Counted from the first letter of the stretch, positions 18,235 to 27,248 are shown. The stretch is DNA of 64,000 nucleotides from Parabacteroides bouchesdurhonensis (GCF_900186615.1 NZ_LT896588.1:87178-151177); one strand, 5' to 3'. Program-made: numbers and translations. The notes: a model not told the origin generated them from the letters alone.

Positions 18235-18242
18235 CAAAGGTA
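18235..18242 (-). promoter_or_regulatory. candidate -7 box for the beta-barrel gene
   Basis: The minus strand reads TACCTTTG, an exact match, about 63 nt upstream of the start codon. Confidence 0.5.
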
Positions 18243-18308
18243 AGAGTTTCTACATAATTGCCAACAGTTATTAAATAATATTTCTGTACCAAAACGCTCT
18301 AAATGTTG

Positions 18309-18316
18309 TACTTTTG
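18309..18316 (+). promoter_or_regulatory. candidate -7 box for the HAD/DUF1080 genes
   Basis: TACTTTTG, an exact match. A transcription start near 18321 supports the ATG at 18342 and excludes the in-frame ATG at 18303. Confidence 0.55.
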
Positions 18317-18341
18317 TAATCACTTTAAGGTAATATTCAAA

Positions 18342-19088
18342 ATGATTCAAGAAGCTATTACGCGTTACTTAAGAAAAAACAAGCAAGTAACCCTCTCTCC
18401 TAAGGCTGTTCTTTTTGACATGGACGGTGTATTATACGATTCCATGCGTTTCCATGCAAGAGCTTGGAAAGAAGTTGCCGATAAACATCACTTACAATCC
18501 GTTCTTCAGGACTTCTATCTGTTTGAAGGACGTACCGGTGAAAGTACAATCAACGAATTGTACCAACGAACTTTCCATCGTGATGCCACTCCTGAGGAAA
18601 AACAAAACATCTATAAAGAGAAGTCCACTCTGTTCAGCCAATACAATGATGGAGAACCCATGTCTGGCGCTATCGACGTGTTAAAACAGGCCAAAGCCTC
18701 CGGATTACAAACTTTAGTTGTTACCGGCTCAGGACAACACAGCCTGATCAATAAACTGGAGCATACATATCCCGGATATTTCACGCGGGAAAAGATGATC
18801 ACTGCTTTCGATGTAAAGTATGGCAAACCTCATCCCGAACCTTACCTAATGGGACTACAAAAAGCCGGTGTGAAAGTCAATGAAGCTTTTGTTATTGAGA
18901 ATGCTCCCATGGGAATACAGGCAGGCGTTGCAGCAGGAATCTTTACAATAGCAGTAAACACCGGACCACTTAACAACCAGGTATTACTAGATGCCGGCGC
19001 CAACTTGCTCTATCCGAGTATGACAGCCTTGGCAGAAGATTGGAAAAATATAATGGAAGCGATAAATATTTCACTATCTTTGAAGTAG
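18342..19088 (+). CDS. HAD family phosphatase / beta-phosphoglucomutase-like protein
   Basis: A 248-residue HAD subfamily IA protein with a helical cap. Motif I is FDMDGVLYDSM (about 26-36), motif II is LVVTGSGQ, and the Lys of motif III and acidic motif IV appear in KYGKPHPEPYLMGL and VIENAPMGIQAG. The replacement of the usual ED by EN in motif IV (FVIENAPMG) is typical of beta-phosphoglucomutase-like members. The substrate is probably a sugar phosphate. It lies 26 bp before a DUF1080-domain lipoprotein gene, so a shared carbohydrate role is possible. Confidence 0.88.
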   Translation: MIQEAITRYLRKNKQVTLSPKAVLFDMDGVLYDSMRFHARAWKEVADKHHLQSVLQDFYLFEGRTGESTINELYQRTFHRDATPEEKQNIYKEKSTLFSQYNDGEPMSGAIDVLKQAKASGLQTLVVTGSGQHSLINKLEHTYPGYFTREKMITAFDVKYGKPHPEPYLMGLQKAGVKVNEAFVIENAPMGIQAGVAAGIFTIAVNTGPLNNQVLLDAGANLLYPSMTALAEDWKNIMEAINISLSLK

Positions 19089-19114
19089 ATAAATGAACTT
19101 AATTACATAAGACC

Positions 19115-20506
19115 ATGAATAGATTATCAATTCTTGCAACAGGCCTCATTTTATTTTTGACCACATCATGCAACCGATCAGACAGCGGGATGTTATTTGA
19201 CGGAAAAGACAGTAGCAAATGGAATACCTCCGAAGGAGTTTCCATAAAAGACAATTCTCTCACATTCACCGGACAAGGAGCAAAAGCCATTCTAAAAGAT
19301 GGTAAGTACAAAGACTTTGAGCTGACGATGGAAGTAAAAACCAGTCCGGGAGCAAAAGGCGACGTCTGGTTTCATACCGACAATGCGCTCGACAAAGGAT
19401 ACTGTATCGCAATCAATAACGACCGGAATGATCCTGTCTGGTGGAAAATGACCGGCAGCCTCGAATCTGTGCGTAATTTAACTAAAAGTTTCGTAAAAGA
19501 AAACGAATGGTTCAAAATGCGAATCGCAGTAGAAGGTAAAGCTATTACGGTAGACATCAACGGAGAACCGGTAGTTGAATATATAGAACCCACAGCCCCC
19601 TATCGTATCGCTCCAAACACAAAAGCTTTGTTATCGGAAGGAACATTTGCCATTGTCAATAATTCAGGAAAAGAGATACAATGCCGTAACATCACTGTCA
19701 ACGTGCTTGATACCAAAACACTGGATACAACAACCCAGCAGGTAAATGCAGTAGACGAGCAAAAAGATGAAATCATCCGACTACATCAGGAAGATTTTCC
19801 AGTATTGGATTATCACGTTCACCTCAAAGGTGGCCTAACCAAAGAAGGAGCAGCACGTCAATCACGCCATGTAGGCATCAACTATGCCATCGCACCTAAC
19901 TGTGGTATTGGCTTCCCTATCACAAATGACGATGAGATAATGGCCTATCTGGACAGCATGCGCACACAGCCTTTCATACTTGCCATGCAAGCGGAAGGAC
20001 GCGAATGGGTGACAACTTTCTCCCCCGAAAAACGTAGTGAATTTGATTACGTATTTACCGATGCTTTGACCTTTACCGACGACGAGGGACATCGTACCCG
20101 TCTTTGGATACCGGAAGAGACGTGGATCGGGAAAGATCAACAGAAATATATGGATATGATAGTTGACCGTATCTGCATGGTATTAAAAGAACCGATGGAC
20201 ATCTATGTCAATCCATGCTTCCTGCCTGCTCCAATGGATCAGAAATATGATGAGTTCTGGACAGAAGCCCGTATGAACAAATTTATCACAGCGTTGAAAG
20301 AGAGTGGAAAAGCATTAGAGATCAATGCCCGTTACGAAATTCCCAACAAAGCAATCATCCAGAAAGCGAAAGCAGCCGGTATCAAATTCACATTTGGTAC
20401 AAACAATGTCGTTCCGGAAGTAAGCCTATTGGAATATTGTATCCGGATGAAGAAAGAATGCGGGATCACGGCAAACGACATGTATAAGCCTAAGATCAAA
20501 ATCTGA
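19115..20506 (+). CDS. lipoprotein with DUF1080 (3-keto-disaccharide hydrolase-like) domain and PHP-like C-terminal domain
   Basis: A 463-residue protein with a lipoprotein signal (LILFLTTSCN, lipid Cys near residue 20). Residues about 25-195 form a DUF1080 jelly roll (MLFDGKDSSKWNT and GDVWFHTDNALDKGYCIAI), a domain found in hydrolases acting on 3-keto-glycosides. Residues about 225-463 look like a PHP or amidohydrolase-type barrel. They begin DYHVHLKGGL, a metal-binding HxH, and end with KFTFGTNNVVPE. Fusion of the two is unusual compared with stand-alone DUF1080 proteins. The protein is expected on the membrane facing the periplasm or surface. The exact reaction cannot be read from the sequence. 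Confidence 0.78.
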   Translation: MNRLSILATGLILFLTTSCNRSDSGMLFDGKDSSKWNTSEGVSIKDNSLTFTGQGAKAILKDGKYKDFELTMEVKTSPGAKGDVWFHTDNALDKGYCIAINNDRNDPVWWKMTGSLESVRNLTKSFVKENEWFKMRIAVEGKAITVDINGEPVVEYIEPTAPYRIAPNTKALLSEGTFAIVNNSGKEIQCRNITVNVLDTKTLDTTTQQVNAVDEQKDEIIRLHQEDFPVLDYHVHLKGGLTKEGAARQSRHVGINYAIAPNCGIGFPITNDDEIMAYLDSMRTQPFILAMQAEGREWVTTFSPEKRSEFDYVFTDALTFTDDEGHRTRLWIPEETWIGKDQQKYMDMIVDRICMVLKEPMDIYVNPCFLPAPMDQKYDEFWTEARMNKFITALKESGKALEINARYEIPNKAIIQKAKAAGIKFTFGTNNVVPEVSLLEYCIRMKKECGITANDMYKPKIKI

Positions 20507-20512
20507 TTATTA

Positions 20513-21739
20513 CTATTGGTCACTTTTGGCTTGATCCAGAAGTGACCTCCGAAGTATTTGAAACCGGTAAATAACGCAAGCCAAAACAAAATAGACGCCT
20601 GCCTGTATCCACAAAATATGGTATTCGTGAGCTACCTCGTTTAAAGTTGCACCGCAAGTATTGATACGGATGAATCCTTGTATTCCAGGAGTAGAGGGGA
20701 AAAAGTACCCTACTGCTTTCCAAAACGGCGGTATAGCCTCCTTAGGCCAGGAGACGCCCGAAATAAACAAGAGAATAACCGAGGTAAAGACAAATACCAT
20801 CATCGGAGATTCTCTCGATGTCATAAAACCAGACAATGTCATAGAAAAGAAAATACAGGCAAACAGATACGGTAACAAAAACAGCAGGATGGTCCATCCT
20901 TCACCGACCTGCGGCAAACCAAACAATTTAGGAACCACAAGCAGCACCCAAATACAGACCACAACATAGAGCAATATATAGGTAAGCGATTTACCCAATA
21001 CAATACGCAACGTTCCATTAAAATGACGACAAACAGGTACCAAGCTATGAAAACGGTTCTTTTCACGAGCTGTCCCCCCCAGCATACCAATACCCAATAT
21101 CAAAGTTTGTTGAATAACCAGTATCAGAATAGCAGGTACCAAAAAACTGGCAAAGCCATTTTGTGTATTATACAAGGCCACGGATTCATACGGTATGGGA
21201 TTCACCGTAATCTCTTGCATCTTTTCAGTAGAAACAGGATTGTTATGAGCCCTCAGTTCCGCACCTAATTCCAGCGAAACCTCCGTTGCAGCCAATAAAA
21301 AAGCTTTATAGAAAAGCAGACTGCTCATATCACAATATAGCACAACTTCTGTCTGATTACCTTTATGTATTTCCTTACTAAAATCGGAAGGGAAATAAAG
21401 AATTCCGTATGCTTCTTTTTCATCAAGCATCTTTTCTGCAGCTTTCATATCGGAACAGACTTTCACCACCTGAACATCGGATGTAGCATTAACACGGCGT
21501 ACAAACTCGCGGCTCAGATAAGAATCAGATTGATCAACCACAACCATCTTCGCCTCATGCACGACCTCATTGTTATAAATAAATGAATATAATAACGGAT
21601 AAATAAAAGGCACAAGAAAGAAAAAAATCATCACACCGGAATCCTTGAATACATTCTTCAACTCATCCTTCCAGACATAAAACATATCCAGAATACCTTC
21701 CTTGATAATATATCGCAAACGATGCTCCTTTTTCATCAC
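20513..21739 (-). CDS. ABC-2 type exporter permease (second of two)
   Basis: A 408-residue protein with one N-terminal membrane helix (FFFLVPFIYPLLYSFIY), a large periplasmic domain (about 60-200) and five or six C-terminal helices. This is the YbhS/YhhJ layout of ABC-2 permeases that work with HlyD-type adaptors. It is the last gene of the TolC-HlyD-permease-permease operon and starts 9 bp after the other permease. Its stop is 6 bp from the convergent DUF1080 gene stop. The substrate is unknown; related systems export drugs or lipophilic compounds. No ATPase gene is adjacent. Confidence 0.88.
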   Translation of the reverse strand: MMKKEHRLRYIIKEGILDMFYVWKDELKNVFKDSGVMIFFFLVPFIYPLLYSFIYNNEVVHEAKMVVVDQSDSYLSREFVRRVNATSDVQVVKVCSDMKAAEKMLDEKEAYGILYFPSDFSKEIHKGNQTEVVLYCDMSSLLFYKAFLLAATEVSLELGAELRAHNNPVSTEKMQEITVNPIPYESVALYNTQNGFASFLVPAILILVIQQTLILGIGMLGGTAREKNRFHSLVPVCRHFNGTLRIVLGKSLTYILLYVVVCIWVLLVVPKLFGLPQVGEGWTILLFLLPYLFACIFFSMTLSGFMTSRESPMMVFVFTSVILLFISGVSWPKEAIPPFWKAVGYFFPSTPGIQGFIRINTCGATLNEVAHEYHILWIQAGVYFVLACVIYRFQILRRSLLDQAKSDQ

Positions 21740-21748
21740 CTTTTTCTT

Positions 21749-22927
21749 TTAAGGAATATATTTAAAATATAATAGAGCGTTTTTCAAGTTCTTCCCAATA
21801 AGGAAAGGAAGAATAAGAAAACCTGCCAACCAAAAATACTGGTCAATAGTATAATACAAAGCACGGCCATTTAAGGCCTGGTCTACATATATAAGAAAAT
21901 AATGACGCAAGGGAAACAGATTGCTCAAAGCCTGTAATGTCGGGTCCATTCCCAACACAGGAAAAGAAAAACCTACAATAGAAAAAGCGATCATGCCGAA
22001 TAAACTGGCAAAACTCAGTCCCAAACGTAGCGTAGGCAGTATACCTATCATAAACACACCCATCGCCTGGGATGCCAGGACCAAAAGAAAAACGGCCACA
22101 AGCATCGGCATCCAACCACAATGCAAAGGAAAAGCATTGAAACCATATAAAGCGGCTATACAAAGAAATGCAACCATCGTAAAAATAAGTGTATGAGGTA
22201 ATAATTTACCTAATAGGCTTATTGTTAATGAGCCGTTTCCCATCTCCAACCAGTTACGTGAAGTAGCATGCTTTATTTCCATTCCAATACTGAACACTGT
22301 TACGAGAAATATCATTAGTTGCAACACACCCGGCAGCAATGTATTATTCAAGTAAACAGAATAATTGAGCCATGGATTTCCTATAGGATGAGTATCTATT
22401 ACGATAGGTTGCAGTTGCCCCATAATCTGTGCGTCGGTATATCCTTTAGCTTGTCCGGTCTGCAAACCAACAGATGCACCTGCCAATACAGACATCGTTT
22501 TCATATCCCTAAACAACAATGAGGCGGCAATCAGGTAAGTACCATTGGTATAAAACGATAATGTAGGTTGTTTACCTGTAGTAGCCTTTACCGAGAAATT
22601 TTCGGGAATGTAAAAAATACCATAAACACGTCCTTTTTGCATCTCCTGACGAGCCTCAGAAAACGATTGAGTCCGCACAATCACTTTTGTTTGCTCGAAA
22701 GCATCCAACTGGCGAATCAGATTACGTGATGTCGCCGAGCCATCCATATCCACTACAGCAACAGGCATATCTGTAGGCAGCCCGTCTTTCATCAAAGATA
22801 AAAAGAAGATAATACAAAGCACAGGTGCCACCAGCATGCAAAAGATGTAAATAGGCCTTTCTACCAGACGGTGTATCTCCCGCCGAGCGATATTACAGAT
22901 ACTATGTAAACTTTGTTGTAATGTCAT
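21749..22927 (-). CDS. ABC-2 type exporter permease (first of two)
   Basis: A 392-residue protein with the same plan as its downstream neighbour: one N-terminal helix (IFCMLVAPVLCIIFFLSLM), a periplasmic domain beginning PVAVVDMDGSATSRNLIRQ, and a C-terminal bundle of helices. The paired permeases probably form a heterodimeric channel fed through the HlyD adaptor encoded 6 bp upstream. The family call is confident; the substrate is unknown. Confidence 0.88.
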   Translation of the reverse strand: MTLQQSLHSICNIARREIHRLVERPIYIFCMLVAPVLCIIFFLSLMKDGLPTDMPVAVVDMDGSATSRNLIRQLDAFEQTKVIVRTQSFSEARQEMQKGRVYGIFYIPENFSVKATTGKQPTLSFYTNGTYLIAASLLFRDMKTMSVLAGASVGLQTGQAKGYTDAQIMGQLQPIVIDTHPIGNPWLNYSVYLNNTLLPGVLQLMIFLVTVFSIGMEIKHATSRNWLEMGNGSLTISLLGKLLPHTLIFTMVAFLCIAALYGFNAFPLHCGWMPMLVAVFLLVLASQAMGVFMIGILPTLRLGLSFASLFGMIAFSIVGFSFPVLGMDPTLQALSNLFPLRHYFLIYVDQALNGRALYYTIDQYFWLAGFLILPFLIGKNLKNALLYFKYIP

Positions 22928-22933
22928 AAACTG

Positions 22934-23938
22934 TTACTTTGCTTTACGCTTCAGAATAACAGACATACCTGGACGAAGATCGGCCACTGCCTGTGCAGGA
23001 CGAGCCCGCACTTCAAAGGTTTTAAAATCATACTGTCCGTTAGTTTTCGTAGCCTTCCATGCCGCATACGAACCCATATCCTTCATGTAATAGACTTTTA
23101 GAGTAACCAGTTGATTATCAAAAGCCGGAATAAATGCTTCCAATTCGGAACCTATTTTAATATCTTTCAGCAGATCCTCACGAATACTGAAAGTTACCCA
23201 CATATCATTCAGGTCTGTAATATTCATAATAGGAGCTCCTGTTCCAACTAACTCGCCAACTTCAGGAAAACGTTCAGAAACTTCACCGTCTATCGGAGAA
23301 ATCAGTGCAGATTCATTCAGATAAGATTCCACCTCTGCTACGGCTCCGCCAGCCTGTTGCACCAAAGCAGCAGCAGCAGCTTTATCTTCTCTGCGAGCCC
23401 CTTCTTTAGCCATTTCATATTGGGAACGAGCCGCTTTTTCAGTAGCAATCATAGCGTTATAATTAGCTTCCACTTCATCACGTTTCTGAGCAGACATAAC
23501 CCCTTTCTCATACAGGTTCTGAATACGATCATATGACTTTTTGGCAATATCCAAACCCGCCTTAGCCTTCTGCCACATTTCATAAGCACCGGTTATCTCC
23601 TGGCTACGTGCTCCATGCTGGGCTTTTGCACTCTGGGCTTCGGCAGCCAGGCGCACAGCTTCTGCCTGTTGCAACTTAGCTTCGACCTCAGGAGTATGGA
23701 GGAAAACAAGCGTATCTCCGGCTTTAACCCGATCTCCTTCACCAAAACGGTAAGCATCAATACGTCCGGGCACTTTACCGGAAATACGAACCTGCGTAGC
23801 TTCCGCCTGTCCCATTATAATATCATCCGGAGGAGTAAGCAGGAAGAACCCGGCCAATGCTACTAATCCTACCACCACCAGCATTGTAATAAATGCCAGC
23901 ATCATGTTACTGATCGAAAACTTCTTATTCTCGTTCAT
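22934..23938 (-). CDS. HlyD family periplasmic adaptor protein
   Basis: A 334-residue membrane fusion protein. A single N-terminal membrane anchor (about 12-32) precedes the first half of a biotinyl-lipoyl-like domain (VRISGKVPGRIDAYRFGEGDRVKAGDTLVFL). A long alpha-helical hairpin (about 85-190) with coiled-coil character is followed by the second lipoyl half (LISPIDGEVSERFPEVGELVG) and a beta-barrel. It bridges the inner-membrane permeases to the TolC protein encoded just before it. Same operon, 13 bp spacing. Confidence 0.92.
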   Translation of the reverse strand: MNENKKFSISNMMLAFITMLVVVGLVALAGFFLLTPPDDIIMGQAEATQVRISGKVPGRIDAYRFGEGDRVKAGDTLVFLHTPEVEAKLQQAEAVRLAAEAQSAKAQHGARSQEITGAYEMWQKAKAGLDIAKKSYDRIQNLYEKGVMSAQKRDEVEANYNAMIATEKAARSQYEMAKEGARREDKAAAAALVQQAGGAVAEVESYLNESALISPIDGEVSERFPEVGELVGTGAPIMNITDLNDMWVTFSIREDLLKDIKIGSELEAFIPAFDNQLVTLKVYYMKDMGSYAAWKATKTNGQYDFKTFEVRARPAQAVADLRPGMSVILKRKAK

Positions 23939-23951
23939 CGTCTATATCGTT

Positions 23952-25352
23952 TTATTTGTTATTACTTGATTGATCGGCAGAAAGTTTTCCCAATGCTTTA
24001 TTGAGATAAACTTGTGTCAACTTAACTTCGATTTGTGCATCTATCAACTGAGAACGGGCAGATACCCAAGCTGTTTGCGCTTCCATCAAATTAAGTGCAG
24101 GGATAACTCCTTCTTCAAATCCATAGTTGGCATGACGGAGATTCTCTTCCGCCTTTTCCATATTACGCGAAGTAGCAATGAGTTTTTTACCGGCCTCATT
24201 TACCTTATAAACGGACTGATTAACCTGCAACTCCACCTTTTCACGTGCATCTTCCAATTCCAATGACTTTATGTGAGTTTCTGCACGGGCAGAATTACGT
24301 TTATAAGTTCCTTCCCACCATCCGGTAAGTGGAACTTTTACCATTACCCCAACATTAAACATACCAGAGAACTCATTCTTAAAACCATTGTGTAAATTAG
24401 GATTGGTGACAAAATAATTAGCAGAAAGTGCCACGTTTGGTAACATTTCAGATAATACAATACGTTCTTTCTTTTGATAAATCTTCCTGGCCAAATCTAA
24501 TCCTTTCAATTCATTACGGTTCAAGAAAGCTTCATTCACATCAGCCGTTACATCCGGCACTGTGACAGGAAAGTCTTCAATTTTTTCATCCGCCAGATTC
24601 ATAGGATTTTCCAATGGCAAACCGCATATCTGAGCAAGCAACATGCGAGAAAGAGCCAATCCGTTTTCCACTTTTGTTTGTGCCATTTCCGCCTCGTTCA
24701 ACTTTACTTTTACAGAAAGACCGTCGGCTTCAGTTGCTATACCTTCAGCTATCATAGCAGTTACATCACTATCCATCTTACGAAGCAATTGCACATAAGC
24801 ATCCGCCAGTTTTTTCTTATTTACCAAAGAAATAACCTGCCAGTAAGTCTCATCTGTCTTATAAATAATATCTTGCAGTTGGAGGTCATTCATAGAGAGA
24901 GCCAGTTCTTTGGCATATTGGGTAATCTGATTATACGAGATAATCTTCCCCCCCATAAAAACAGGTTGCACCAAAGAAACACTTCCCACCCATACATTTT
25001 GAATGTCGAGATGCTGAAGGTTATCCACACTTCCTACTACTTTATCCACAATAGGCAATTGGGCAAGTTCTCCTAATGACGAACCTAAAGCAGAGCGCAG
25101 AGATCCCATATCCAACAAATTCAAGTCTTTTTGGTTCCACATATAAGCTCCCATAGCAGAAAGTTGCGGAAAATATTTTGTAAAAGCAGCTTTCTGTTCA
25201 TTATCAGCCATCTTCATCTTCTCGCCTGAAATACGCAATTCTTTATTATTCTGAATAGCCAGGTTACGGCATTCTTCCAACGTCAGTATACGTTGTGAAT
25301 TTACATGGCCTGCCATTAGCAGCAATGCCAATAAAACAATGATTCGTTTCAT
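23952..25352 (-). CDS. TolC family outer membrane efflux protein
   Basis: A 466-residue protein with a signal peptide (about 1-19) and two repeated OEP domains of long helices. The N-terminal family motif is ILTLEECRNLAIQNNKEL. The C-terminal repeat includes ANYGFEEGVIPALNLMEAQTAWVSARSQLIDAQIE, where the turn before LMEAQ is typical. It is the first gene of the exporter operon and is preceded by a good -7 box and a TTGAATTA-type inverted repeat. Confidence 0.93.
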   Translation of the reverse strand: MKRIIVLLALLLMAGHVNSQRILTLEECRNLAIQNNKELRISGEKMKMADNEQKAAFTKYFPQLSAMGAYMWNQKDLNLLDMGSLRSALGSSLGELAQLPIVDKVVGSVDNLQHLDIQNVWVGSVSLVQPVFMGGKIISYNQITQYAKELALSMNDLQLQDIIYKTDETYWQVISLVNKKKLADAYVQLLRKMDSDVTAMIAEGIATEADGLSVKVKLNEAEMAQTKVENGLALSRMLLAQICGLPLENPMNLADEKIEDFPVTVPDVTADVNEAFLNRNELKGLDLARKIYQKKERIVLSEMLPNVALSANYFVTNPNLHNGFKNEFSGMFNVGVMVKVPLTGWWEGTYKRNSARAETHIKSLELEDAREKVELQVNQSVYKVNEAGKKLIATSRNMEKAEENLRHANYGFEEGVIPALNLMEAQTAWVSARSQLIDAQIEVKLTQVYLNKALGKLSADQSSNNK

Positions 25353-25389
25353 TTTCTCTCCGTTTTCATTCGTATATACCCCTTGAAGG

Positions 25390-25397
25390 CAAATGTA
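25390..25397 (-). promoter_or_regulatory. candidate -7 box for the efflux operon
   Basis: The minus strand reads TACATTTG, an exact match. The predicted transcription start is about 33 nt before the TolC-family ATG. Confidence 0.55.
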
Positions 25398-25423
25398 TGA
25401 ATATCCGGCACAAAAATATAGGT

Positions 25424-25454
25424 TTGAATTAAATATAATGTTGAACTAATTCAA
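25424..25454. promoter_or_regulatory. candidate activator site upstream of the efflux promoter
   Basis: An 8-bp inverted repeat, TTGAATTA (25424-25431) and TAATTCAA (25447-25454), with a 15-bp spacer that holds a further TTGAA half-site. It lies roughly 40 to 70 bp upstream of the predicted transcription start, a classical activator position. Its end overlaps the stop codon of the adjacent Crp-like gene. Binding by that protein is inference. Confidence 0.35.
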
Positions 25455-26044
25455 TTAAAGATACGTTTTTTCAATTTACAGTACCACGAATTACTAACGC
25501 CCATATATTGTGCAATATATTTATCAGGCACACGCTTTATAAGCCAAGCATAATGATTGTAAAGATATTTAAGGAATTCCTCAGCCGTACACGATTGCCT
25601 CACGGCAAACAAAGAATACAGCTTAGAAATAATAGTAAGCATTACATTCTGATAATATGAAGCAAACAGAGGGTAACGTAGGGAAAGCTCTTCGATATGT
25701 GCCCTCGAAAAGCAAAGAAGTTCTCCATCTTCCACCGCCTTTATCTCAAAGTCGGATGGAGCCTTCGTAAAATAACCGATAGCCGAAAGGAAAGGGTACT
25801 GACTCTCTGATGCAAAACCGGTAACAGTCTCGTTACCTTTCTCACTTATATATAAATTAATGAATAGTCCTTTGTTAATAAAATAGGCATCTTGACATAA
25901 TTCCCCGGAACGAAGAAGATAGTCACCTTTCTTCACAGTAATTACCTTCGCATGGCTTTCCAACTCTCCCACAAAAGCACTATCCCTGGCAAGAGCTTCG
26001 GGGATATCAACAAGGAGTCTCGCAAAAGGGGTGTCGGTTTCCAT
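25451..26044 (-). CDS. Crp/Fnr family transcriptional regulator
   Basis: A 197-residue protein. A cyclic-nucleotide-binding-fold domain spans about 25-130 (VKKGDYLLRSGELCQDAYFINKG) and a helical dimerisation segment follows. The compact C-terminal DNA-binding end (VPDKYIAQYMGVSNSWYCKLKKRIF) resembles a winged-helix recognition helix. The usual cAMP phosphate-binding Arg/Ser pair is not evident, so it probably senses something else. It sits between a coiled-coil membrane protein gene (4 bp upstream) and the exporter operon on the same strand, suggesting local control. It is a little shorter than typical Crp proteins. Confidence 0.87.
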   Translation of the reverse strand: METDTPFARLLVDIPEALARDSAFVGELESHAKVITVKKGDYLLRSGELCQDAYFINKGLFINLYISEKGNETVTGFASESQYPFLSAIGYFTKAPSDFEIKAVEDGELLCFSRAHIEELSLRYPLFASYYQNVMLTIISKLYSLFAVRQSCTAEEFLKYLYNHYAWLIKRVPDKYIAQYMGVSNSWYCKLKKRIFN

Positions 26045-26048
26045 GAGA

Positions 26049-26960
26049 TTAATCGTTCAGTTCAAATGTTTTACGTCCGATTAAATTTCCGTCAGTAAAA
26101 ATATCCGCGCGATAAGTTCCCGGAGACAAAAATTCTTCAATATCCCAATACATAGTAACCGCGACTTCTTCTCCCTCATATTCGATTAGCTTTTTCATAG
26201 AATAATTGATTTCTTTATCTTCAAAGGTGAAGAGGTTAGCACGGCTCTTTACCAAAATATCATCATCCGGTTTCATAATACGAACATAAATCATCTTTTC
26301 TCCTACCGGAGCAGTAATATTTTTCGCAATCTTAAAATTGACAACAAATTGTTGCATTTTCTTAATGCGTTTTGCCAATTTACCACGTGAATTTACAGGA
26401 GTCACACTAATATCAGTAGCATCCAAACGGCTTGCCAAAGTAACACGTTCAGTCAATTTTTCTTTTTCTTTCTTCAAATTAGCAGCGGTAGTAGTAGCCT
26501 GTTGATATTTTCTTACAACCTGCTTATTTTCCTCCTTCAATTGTGTATTTTCTTTATTCAGGGAGTCAATCTGCACAACATAATTACGCATAATCTTACG
26601 CAATGTTGCCAATTCTTTCTTTAAACGTGATATTTCCTTAGCATTAGTAGCCTTTACAGTACGTAGTTCTTCCAACAAACGTTGTACTTTAGCTTGTTCT
26701 GTAGACAACAAAGCAACCAATGAATCATTATTAACACTGAATTTATAACCTTCATAGGCCATAGAGAGTTCATTATATTCATCTTCAAGAGATTCTTTCT
26801 CAAGATCAAATGTCTCTACTAAGCCCACCATTTGCTGCTTCTGATGATATATATAGTATCCAGAGCCTGCAATAATGAGTACTAACACAATGACTGCTAC
26901 AATAAGTAACGAAAGTTTATTTATCTCTTTTGTTTCTTTTTTTTCTGTATCCATACACAC
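26049..26960 (-). CDS. membrane-anchored coiled-coil protein, function unknown
   Basis: A 303-residue protein. A short cytoplasmic start is followed by one membrane helix (about 17-38, LLIVAVIVLVLIIAGSGYYIY). A long periplasmic coiled coil (about 45-175, Glu/Lys/Leu-rich heptads such as ELRTVKATNAKEISRLKKELATLRKI) ends in a globular beta domain (about 195-303, IYVRIMKPDDDILVKSRANLF and the closing GRKTFELND). I recall similar proteins as conserved hypotheticals in Bacteroidales. An in-frame ATG two codons later (26954) is an equally good start. A -7 box is 18 bp upstream and the Crp-like gene follows 4 bp downstream. Confidence 0.8.
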   Translation of the reverse strand: MCMDTEKKETKEINKLSLLIVAVIVLVLIIAGSGYYIYHQKQQMVGLVETFDLEKESLEDEYNELSMAYEGYKFSVNNDSLVALLSTEQAKVQRLLEELRTVKATNAKEISRLKKELATLRKIMRNYVVQIDSLNKENTQLKEENKQVVRKYQQATTTAANLKKEKEKLTERVTLASRLDATDISVTPVNSRGKLAKRIKKMQQFVVNFKIAKNITAPVGEKMIYVRIMKPDDDILVKSRANLFTFEDKEINYSMKKLIEYEGEEVAVTMYWDIEEFLSPGTYRADIFTDGNLIGRKTFELND

Positions 26961-26977
26961 TTGTCTAAATGAACGTG

Positions 26978-26985
26978 CAAATTTA
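26978..26985 (-). promoter_or_regulatory. candidate -7 box for the coiled-coil/Crp-like genes
   Basis: The minus strand reads TAAATTTG, an exact match; predicted start near 26973 with a short leader. Confidence 0.5.
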
Positions 26986-27125
26986 GCACTTAATAAGATG
27001 CATATAAATGAGGAGCGCTTGTTTTATACATTTTTAATGATCTATTTACACTCTATTATTATTTGTATGAATATCTAATTGAAATATTCTGTAGTAAAAC
27101 GGAATCGCAACTTCATTTTTATCCT

Positions 27126-27187
27126 AAAAGTTTCATCGGGATGAAACTTTTGTTCCTTCGAGGTGAAACTTTTGTTTCATCGGGATG
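27126..27187. repeat. 22-bp-period palindrome array C (3 units) in a divergent gap
   Basis: Cores CATCGGGATG, CTTCGAGGTG and CATCGGGATG are centred at 27138.5, 27160.5 and 27182.5. Unit 1 extends to a perfect 24-bp palindrome-like element (12-bp arms, AAAAGTTTCATC on the left, 2-bp centre). The gap (26961-27289) separates divergent genes, so no transcript ends here and termination is not an obvious role. Apart from the array and the two -7 boxes I see nothing else in this gap. Confidence 0.75.
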
Positions 27188-27248
27188 GAACAAAATTGTT
27201 TTTTAGAGTAAAAGACACATTCATCTATTCCAAATCAAAGATTTTATG

